Below are positions 56,535 to 64,000 of a stretch of DNA of 64,000 nucleotides, in pieces; the first letter of the stretch is position 1, and each line of letters opens with the position of its first letter. Below the pieces are notes generated by a model. The model was not told where the DNA came from. It searched no databases and saw only the letters and a list, made by a program, of their open reading frames with translations. This stretch comes from Halomonas meridiana (GTDB lineage: Bacteria > Pseudomonadota > Gammaproteobacteria > Pseudomonadales > Halomonadaceae), in assembly GCF_009846525.1 (NCBI RefSeq), contig NZ_CP024621.1, positions 1,054,001-1,118,000 on the forward strand. Reading direction: 5' to 3'. The translations under genes and the position numbers were made by a program.

Positions 56535-59369
56535 ATGCAACAAGGCATAATGGAGTTGATGTGGCGTTCCTCTCACGTTAGTGGTGGCAATGTCCACTAC
56601 GTGGAAGCGCTTTACGAGCAGTACCTCGCCGATCCTGATTCTGTCTCAGACGAGTGGCGCAGCTATTTTGACCAGCTGCCGCGTCCTGAGGGCAGTGCCT
56701 CCCACGATGTTCCACTAAGCCCCATTCGTGATCAGTTCTACCAACTGGGCCGTGAAAGCCGCCCGGGCCGGGTAGCCGCCGCCCCCGACAGCGGTGAGAA
56801 CAAAAAGCAGGTCAAAGTCCTGCAGCTGATCAACGCTTATCGCTTCCGTGGCCATCAGAAGGCCAATATCGACCCGCTTGGGCTGCGTAATCCCACCCCC
56901 GTTCCCGACCTCGACCTGTCGTTCCACCAGCTCTCTAAAGCTGATCTCGACACCGAGTTTCAAACCGGTTCTTTCTTCCTGGGTATTGATAAAGCGCCGC
57001 TGCGTGACATCGTCGACGCGCTGGAGCAGACCTACTGTCGCTCCATCGGTTGCGAAATCATGCACATCGTCGATACCGAAGAGAAGCGTTGGTTGCAGCG
57101 TCGTTTCGAGTCTGTCCGCAGTGCGCCCAAGTTCAGCGACGATGTGCGTAAGCACGTACTGGAGCGCTTGACCGCAGCGGAAGGTTTGGAAAACTACCTG
57201 GCGTCCAAGTACCCAGGCACCAAACGCTTCGGTCTTGAAGGTGGTGAGTCGTTCGTGCCAATGATGGACGAACTGATTCAGCGCGCCGGTGGCTACGGCA
57301 CCAAAGAAGTCGTCATTGGCATGGCTCACCGTGGCCGCTTGAACCTGCTGGTCAATATCCTGGGTAAAAACCCGGCGGATCTGATCGACGAGTTCGATGG
57401 CAAGAAAGTCATCGAGCGTGGCTCTGGCGATGTGAAATACCACCAGGGCTTTAGCTCGAACGTCATGTCACCGGGTGGGGAAGTCCACCTCGCCATGTCG
57501 TTCAACCCGTCGCACCTGGAGATCGTTGCGCCGGTGGTCGAAGGGTCCGTACGCGCCCGCCAGGATCGTCGTAACGACGATGAAGGCAGCAAAGTACTGC
57601 CCATCAACGTCCATGGTGATGCCGCTTTCGCCGGTCAGGGCGTGGTGATGGAGACATTCCAGATGTCTCAAACCCGTGCCTACAAAACGGGCGGCACGGT
57701 GCATATCGTCATCAATAACCAAGTGGGCTTCACCACCTCGAACCCCTTGGATGCGCGCTCTACGGAATACTGTACTGACATTGCCAAAATGGTTCAGGCG
57801 CCGATTTTCCATGTCAACGGCGATGACCCTGACGCAGTGATTCACGCCACCCAAGTGGCGCTGGATTATCGTCAGCAGTTTAAGAAAGACGTCGTGATCG
57901 ATCTGGTTTGCTACCGCCGCCGTGGTCACAACGAGGCGGATGAGCCGTCAGGCACTCAGCCGATGATGTACGCCAAGATCAAAGATCATCCCTCTTCGCG
58001 CACGCTTTACGCGCAGCGCTTGGTAGAGGAGGGCGTTATCTCGGAAGAGGACGCCAAAGCGATGGTGGAAACCTATCGCGATGATCTCGTGGCGGGTAAC
58101 CACGTGGCCAACGCCCTGGTGCAAGAGCCGAACACGTCACTGTTCGTGGATTGGGCGCCGTACCTTGGCCACGAGTGGACCGGCGATGCCGACACCACCT
58201 TCGATATGAAGCGCCTTCAGCAGCTAGCCGCGAAGATGTGCGACATTCCGGACGGTGTCGACGTTCAGCGCCAGGTTGCTAAGATCTATGAAGACCGTCG
58301 CAAAATGCAGGCGGGCGGCATGGGGCTCAACTGGGGCTTTGCAGAAACCCTGGCGTACGCCACGCTGCTGGACCAAGGCCATCCGATCCGTATCACCGGC
58401 CAGGACGTAGGTCGCGGGACGTTCTCCCACCGCCATGCGGTCGTGCACAACCAGAAAGATGGTTCGACCTACGTGCCGCTGCAAAACATGTCCGATGGTC
58501 AGCCGCGCTTCACCATTCACGACTCGTTCCTTTCGGAAGAGGCCGTGTTGGCGTTCGAATACGGTTACTCGACCACCGCCCCGAATGACCTGGTCATCTG
58601 GGAAGCGCAGTTCGGTGACTTCTTCAACGGCGCCCAGGTGGTGGTGGATCAGTTCATCTCCTCGGGTGAAACCAAGTGGGGCCGTCTGTGTGGTTTGACC
58701 ATGCTGCTGCCTCATGGCTATGAGGGGCAGGGGCCCGAGCACTCCTCAGCCCGTTTAGAGCGCTTCTTGCAGCTGTGCGCCGAGCACAACATGCAGGTGT
58801 GCGTACCGACGACGCCTGCGCAGATTTTCCATTTGCTGCGCCGCCAGGTGATTCGTCCGCTGCGCAAGCCGCTGGTGGTCATGTCGCCGAAGTCGCTGCT
58901 ACGCCACAAAGAAGCAGTGTCGAGCCTGGAAGATCTCGCCCACGGCAAGTTCCACATGGTACTGCCGGATCAAGCGAATCTCGACGCCGACAACGTCACC
59001 CGCGTCATCATGTGTGCCGGTAAGGTCTACTACGATTTGGCTAACTGGCGCGCTGAAAACGAGCGTGACGATACGGCGATCATTCGTCTAGAGCAGCTCT
59101 ACCCCTTCCCGAAAGAAGAGCTTCTGGAAGTGCTCCAGGCGTATGCCAATGTGGAAGACATCGTGTGGTGTCAGGAAGAGCCGCTGAACCAAGGCGCCTG
59201 GTACTCCAGTCAGCACCACATGCGTACCGTGGCCGATATGTTGAAAGACGGCCTTGGGCGTGAGTTGAAATTCGCAGGGCGTCCTGCCTCGGCTGCTCCG
59301 GCAGCGGGCTACATGTCCGTCCACACTGAACAGCAGCGCCAGCTGGTGGAAGACGCTTTTAATCTATAA
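56535..59369 (+). CDS. sucA: 2-oxoglutarate dehydrogenase E1 component
   Basis: 944 residues from the ATG at 56535 (MQQGIMELMWRSSHVSGGNV, the usual family start, after GAGAG). A longer frame to 56400 begins inside the terminator. Thiamine diphosphate site HGDAAFAGQGVVMETFQMSQ and NNQVGFTTSNP, and transketolase-like C-terminus (SEEAVLAFEYGYSTTAPNDL; EAQFGDFFNGAQVV) are present. Decarboxylates 2-oxoglutarate and passes the succinyl group to SucB. It lies 38 bases before sucB. Confidence 0.96.
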   Translation: MQQGIMELMWRSSHVSGGNVHYVEALYEQYLADPDSVSDEWRSYFDQLPRPEGSASHDVPLSPIRDQFYQLGRESRPGRVAAAPDSGENKKQVKVLQLINAYRFRGHQKANIDPLGLRNPTPVPDLDLSFHQLSKADLDTEFQTGSFFLGIDKAPLRDIVDALEQTYCRSIGCEIMHIVDTEEKRWLQRRFESVRSAPKFSDDVRKHVLERLTAAEGLENYLASKYPGTKRFGLEGGESFVPMMDELIQRAGGYGTKEVVIGMAHRGRLNLLVNILGKNPADLIDEFDGKKVIERGSGDVKYHQGFSSNVMSPGGEVHLAMSFNPSHLEIVAPVVEGSVRARQDRRNDDEGSKVLPINVHGDAAFAGQGVVMETFQMSQTRAYKTGGTVHIVINNQVGFTTSNPLDARSTEYCTDIAKMVQAPIFHVNGDDPDAVIHATQVALDYRQQFKKDVVIDLVCYRRRGHNEADEPSGTQPMMYAKIKDHPSSRTLYAQRLVEEGVISEEDAKAMVETYRDDLVAGNHVANALVQEPNTSLFVDWAPYLGHEWTGDADTTFDMKRLQQLAAKMCDIPDGVDVQRQVAKIYEDRRKMQAGGMGLNWGFAETLAYATLLDQGHPIRITGQDVGRGTFSHRHAVVHNQKDGSTYVPLQNMSDGQPRFTIHDSFLSEEAVLAFEYGYSTTAPNDLVIWEAQFGDFFNGAQVVVDQFISSGETKWGRLCGLTMLLPHGYEGQGPEHSSARLERFLQLCAEHNMQVCVPTTPAQIFHLLRRQVIRPLRKPLVVMSPKSLLRHKEAVSSLEDLAHGKFHMVLPDQANLDADNVTRVIMCAGKVYYDLANWRAENERDDTAIIRLEQLYPFPKEELLEVLQAYANVEDIVWCQEEPLNQGAWYSSQHHMRTVADMLKDGLGRELKFAGRPASAAPAAGYMSVHTEQQRQLVEDAFNL

Positions 59370-59407
59370 GCGCCCACCGGGTTTAGAGAACACATAAGGG
59401 AAACGAC

Positions 59408-60967
59408 ATGGCTACTGAGATCAAAGCGCCAACCTTTCCGGAATCCGTTGCCGAAGGCACTGTGGCCGCTTGGCATAAAAAGCCGGGTGACAGCGTCGAA
59501 CGCGACGAGCTGATTGTTGAAATCGAAACCGACAAAGTGGTGCTCGAAGTCGTCGCACCGGAAGCGGGTACCCTGACCGACGTAATGGCCGAAGAGGGCG
59601 ATACCGTCGAGTCTGAGCAAGTATTGGGCAAAATTGGCGAAGGCAGCGCGTCTGGCAGCAAAGAAGATAGTTCTTCTAAAGAGAGCGCTTCTAGCGATAG
59701 CAGCGCTGAAAAAACCGAATCAAAAGCAGAGTCTAAGCCTGCTGGCGGCGGTAAAAAGCACGATGTAAAAGCGCCTAGCTTCCCTGAGTCCATCCAGGAA
59801 GGCACCGTCGCCACGTGGCACAAGAAGGTCGGCGAAGCGGTCAAGCGTGACGAAGTACTCGCCGACATCGAAACCGACAAAGTCGTGCTGGAAGTCGTAG
59901 CACCGGCTGACGGCGCGCTGCAAGAGATCAAGGCCGAAGAGGGCAGCCAAGTAGAGTCCGAAGCGATTCTGGCGACCTTCGTTGAAGGTGGCGGTAGCGA
60001 TGAAGCTAGCGCACCGGCTTCTAACGACACTTCCAGCAGCGACGACGAAGGCGCTGACGAGAAAGTCGGCGATAAGATTCTCGCACCGGCGGCACGTAAA
60101 ATGGTGGCCGAGCACGATTTGGATGTGTCCAAGATCGAAGGCACCGGCAAAGGCGGCCGTATTCTGAAAGAAGACGTGCAGAAAGCCGTTAAAGATGGCT
60201 CGGCCAAGAAAGCGGCCAAATCCTCTGCACCTGCCAAAGCCGCTGCTGCGCCAGCGGTCGAGGGTGAGCGTGCCGAGAAGCGCGTGCCGATGAGCCGACT
60301 GCGTCAAACCATCGCCAAGCGTTTGGTTCAGGCTCAGCAGACCGCTGCCATGTTGACCACGTACAACGAAGTGGACATGGGCGCGGTAATGTCGCTTCGT
60401 GCCCAGTACAAAGATACCTTCCTGAAGGCCCACGACACCAAGCTCGGCTTCATGGGCTTCTTCGTGAAAGCCGCATCCGAAGCTCTCAAGCGCTTCCCAG
60501 ATGTCAACGCCTCCATCGACGGTACCGATATCGTTTACCACGGCTACCAGGATATCGGCGTGGCCGTATCGACGGATCGCGGCCTCGTGGTACCGGTTTT
60601 GCGTGATACCGACAGCATGAAAATCGCCGACGTCGAGAAGACGATCGTCGACTTTGGTAAGCGGGCGCGTGACGGTAAGCTGGGCATCGACGAAATGCAG
60701 GGCGGCACCTTCACCATTACCAATGGCGGTATCTTTGGCTCGCTGATGTCGACGCCGATCATCAACCCGCCGCAAACTGCGATCCTGGGCATGCACAAGA
60801 TCCAGGAGCGTCCGATGGCGGTCAATGGCAAGGTCGAGATTCGCCCGATGATGTATCTGGCACTCTCTTACGACCACCGCATGATCGACGGCAAAGACGC
60901 GGTACAATTCCTGGTTACGATTAAAGAGCTGTTGGAAGACCCGGCTCGTCTGCTGCTGGACGTATAA
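59408..60967 (+). CDS. sucB: Dihydrolipoyl succinyltransferase E2 with two lipoyl domains
   Basis: 519 residues, longer than the common 400. Two lipoyl domains: residues 1-78 (Lys43 in [13 protein letters not shown]) and 118-195 (Lys158 in the same motif), joined by a Ser/Lys/Glu linker; then an E3-binding domain (222-260, [20 protein letters not shown]) and the catalytic domain from about 290 ([20 protein letters not shown]) with the active-site [13 protein letters not shown]. Most SucB proteins have one lipoyl domain. The linker regions are acidic. Forms the core of the complex. Confidence 0.96.
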   Translation: MATEIKAPTFPESVAEGTVAAWHKKPGDSVERDELIVEIETDKVVLEVVAPEAGTLTDVMAEEGDTVESEQVLGKIGEGSASGSKEDSSSKESASSDSSAEKTESKAESKPAGGGKKHDVKAPSFPESIQEGTVATWHKKVGEAVKRDEVLADIETDKVVLEVVAPADGALQEIKAEEGSQVESEAILATFVEGGGSDEASAPASNDTSSSDDEGADEKVGDKILAPAARKMVAEHDLDVSKIEGTGKGGRILKEDVQKAVKDGSAKKAAKSSAPAKAAAAPAVEGERAEKRVPMSRLRQTIAKRLVQAQQTAAMLTTYNEVDMGAVMSLRAQYKDTFLKAHDTKLGFMGFFVKAASEALKRFPDVNASIDGTDIVYHGYQDIGVAVSTDRGLVVPVLRDTDSMKIADVEKTIVDFGKRARDGKLGIDEMQGGTFTITNGGIFGSLMSTPIINPPQTAILGMHKIQERPMAVNGKVEIRPMMYLALSYDHRMIDGKDAVQFLVTIKELLEDPARLLLDV

Positions 60968-61010
60968 CGAAGCGCGCTGATCCGCCTTCGCTATTCATGA
61001 GCACGCTTAG

Positions 61011-62519
<1,509 letters not shown>

Positions 62520-62538
62520 TTCGCTAAGCAACAACCAA

Positions 62539-62558
62539 GCGCCACCGTCAGGTGGCGC
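62539..62558. terminator. Hairpin after lpdA
   Basis: GCGCCACC, loop GTCA, GGTGGCGC, 20 bases after the lpdA stop; no T tract follows, so it may act as an mRNA 3'-end stabiliser or a weak terminator. Confidence 0.5.
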
Positions 62559-62606
62559 AACACTTTCAGCCCTGCACGGTAACTGTTAGGGAATTGAAAG
62601 TACGGG

Positions 62607-62651
62607 GATGATCAGTGCTTTGCAGGTAGTCTGTCGAGCCAGCTGATCATC
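62607..62651. promoter_or_regulatory. Inverted repeat in the sucC leader
   Basis: GATGATCAG (62607-62615) and CTGATCATC (62643-62651), a perfect 9-bp dyad with a 27-base loop, 33 bases before the sucC ATG. It could be an operator or an RNA stem-loop affecting sucC expression. Confidence 0.5.
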
Positions 62652-62684
62652 GTTCGAGTCACATGCAACCAATGGCATGAATCG

Positions 62685-63851
62685 ATGAACCTTCACGAGT
62701 ATCAAGGCAAACAGCTGTTTGCTGATTATGGTCTGCCAGTGTCCAAAGGCTTTGCCGTGGACACTCCCGAAGAAGCAGTAGAAGCGTGCAAAAAAATCGG
62801 CGGTGACATGTGGGTGGTTAAAGCCCAGGTTCACGCTGGTGGCCGCGGTAAAGCGGGCGGCGTTAAGCTGATTAAAGACCCGGCAGAAGCTAAAACCTTC
62901 GCCGAGCAGTGGCTGGGTAAAAACCTGGTGACTTACCAGACTGACGAAAAAGGTCAGCCGGTTGCTAAAATTCTGGTAGAGACCTGCACCAACATCGCAG
63001 ACGAGCTCTACCTGGGTGCGGTTGTTGACCGTACTACCCGCCGTGTGGTCTTCATGGCCTCTACCGAAGGCGGTGTTGAGATTGAAACCGTCGCCGAAGA
63101 GACGCCGGAAAAGATCCTCAAAGCTGAAATCGATCCGCTGGTCGGCGCACAGCCCTACCAAGCTCGCGAGCTGGCCTTTGCGCTGGGCCTGGAAGGTGAT
63201 CAGGTGAAGCAGTTCACCAAGATTTTCCTGGGTCTGTCCAAGCTGTTCCACGACAAAGATCTGGCACTTCTTGAGATCAACCCGCTGGTCATCACTGACG
63301 AAGGCAACCTGCACTGCTTGGATGCCAAACTGGGCCTGGATAGCAACGCCCTGTACCGTCACCCGGACCTGCAGGCCATGCGCGATCCTTCCCAGGAAGA
63401 TCAGCGTGAAGCCGACGCGGCGAAGTGGGAACTTAACTACGTCGCCCTCGACGGTAACATTGGTTGCATGGTGAACGGCGCAGGCCTGGCCATGGGCACC
63501 ATGGACATCGTCAACCTGAGTGGCGGCAAACCCGCTAACTTCCTGGACGTTGGCGGCGGCGCGACCAAAGAGCGCGTCGCAGAAGCGTTCAAGATCATCC
63601 TGTCTGACGACAACGTGAAAGCCGTTCTGGTGAACATCTTCGGCGGCATCGTTCGTTGCGACATGATTGCTGAAGGCATCATCGGTGCCGTTGAGCAAGT
63701 GGGCGTTAACGTCCCGGTGGTCGTTCGTCTGGAAGGTAACAACGCTGAATTGGGCGCTGAAAAACTGGCGTCTAGCGGTCTGAACATCATCGCTGCTACC
63801 AGTCTGACCGACGCGGCTCAGCAGGTTGTAAAAGCAGCGGAGGGCAAGTAA
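62685..63851 (+). CDS. sucC: Succinyl-CoA synthetase, beta subunit
   Basis: 388 residues; ATP-grasp domain ([20 protein letters not shown] start; [20 protein letters not shown]) and C-terminal ligase part ([35 protein letters not shown]). Makes ATP or GTP from succinyl-CoA with SucD. Stop shares one base with the sucD ATG. Confidence 0.97.
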   Translation: MNLHEYQGKQLFADYGLPVSKGFAVDTPEEAVEACKKIGGDMWVVKAQVHAGGRGKAGGVKLIKDPAEAKTFAEQWLGKNLVTYQTDEKGQPVAKILVETCTNIADELYLGAVVDRTTRRVVFMASTEGGVEIETVAEETPEKILKAEIDPLVGAQPYQARELAFALGLEGDQVKQFTKIFLGLSKLFHDKDLALLEINPLVITDEGNLHCLDAKLGLDSNALYRHPDLQAMRDPSQEDQREADAAKWELNYVALDGNIGCMVNGAGLAMGTMDIVNLSGGKPANFLDVGGGATKERVAEAFKIILSDDNVKAVLVNIFGGIVRCDMIAEGIIGAVEQVGVNVPVVVRLEGNNAELGAEKLASSGLNIIAATSLTDAAQQVVKAAEGK

Positions 63852-64000
63852 TGAGCATCCTGATCGATAAGAACACCAAGGTCATCTGCCAAGGTTTCAC
63901 CGGTGGCCAGGGCACGTTCCACTCCGAGCAGGCGATTGCCTATGGCACGCAAATGGTCGGTGGTGTTACGCCGGGCAAAGGCGGCCAGACGCACCTGGGC
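63851..64000 (+). CDS. sucD: Succinyl-CoA synthetase, alpha subunit (5' part)
   Basis: First 50 codons: [20 protein letters not shown], then [20 protein letters not shown], the CoA-binding start of SucD. The gene continues past the window. Coupled to sucC by TAATG. Confidence 0.96.
   Translation, partial: MSILIDKNTKVICQGFTGGQGTFHSEQAIAYGTQMVGGVTPGKGGQTHLG

Noticed and set aside
59720-60907. 395-codon minus-strand ORF antisense to sucB, and similar ones antisense to sucC (62586-63698), lpdA (61686-62534), sdhA (54003-54878) and terminase (43080-44084)
   Set aside because: All mirror highly biased coding strands; products show no family features and no ribosome-binding sites.

Overview
The window is a high-GC gammaproteobacterial chromosome segment carrying one complete P2-type prophage. 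The flanking genes (RND efflux pump, catalase, dusA, gltX followed by tRNA-Ala and tRNA-Glu, and gltA facing away from sdhCDAB-sucAB-lpdA-sucCD) and acidic protein tails suggest a Halomonas-like halophile. That placement is inference from gene content and residue composition; no search was run.

Left chromosomal arm (1-10131). The end of a membrane-fusion protein and a full RND transporter form an operon closed by a strong terminator. Next come a membrane protein of unknown function, an alpha/beta hydrolase, a TetR/AcrR-type repressor that plausibly controls the pump, a succinylglutamate desuccinylase/aspartoacylase-family protein, a catalase and dusA.

Prophage (about 10132-46178, 36 kb). It is inserted in the 5' end of dusA. 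A 14-bp core, in the codons for the APMMD motif, is present at both ends. The left copy lies inside the working dusA gene, whose first 18 codons are phage-supplied. The right copy lies inside a displaced 27-codon remnant of the original dusA N-terminus (46140-46223). From left to right the phage has: integrase; a leftward early operon (repressor-side small genes, Ogr-like zinc finger, gpA-type HUH replication initiator, DksA-like zinc finger, C5 cytosine methyltransferase, PrtN-like protein); a rightward S24-type repressor; an AT-rich cargo block transcribed with the repressor; a LexA-box-controlled UmuD-like protein lacking the catalytic Ser; several small genes and structured intergenic DNA; a hicAB toxin-antitoxin pair; and the P2-like late genes D-U-T-E/E'-FII-FI-G-H-I-J-W-V-S-R-lysis-X-L-M-N-O (leftward), then P-Q (rightward). 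Early, lysogeny and late functions all look intact, so the prophage may be inducible.

Right chromosomal arm (46179-64000). A lipoprotein, an XRE regulator, gltX, tRNA-Ala(GGC), tRNA-Glu(TTC) and a hydroxyisobutyrate-dehydrogenase-family protein lead into a TCA-cycle cluster: citrate synthase on the minus strand, and on the plus strand succinate dehydrogenase, 2-oxoglutarate dehydrogenase (with an unusual two-lipoyl SucB), dihydrolipoamide dehydrogenase and succinyl-CoA synthetase. sucD is cut by the window end.

Most notable are: two full-length overlapping frames at the methyltransferase locus, with the second ending in an ATGA coupling overlap to the next gene; an SOS-controlled, catalytically dead S24 protein that may be an anti-repressor; an AT-rich cargo pair (soluble plus four-helix membrane protein) in the lysogeny operon, a candidate exclusion or defence system; and the swapped dusA 5' end.
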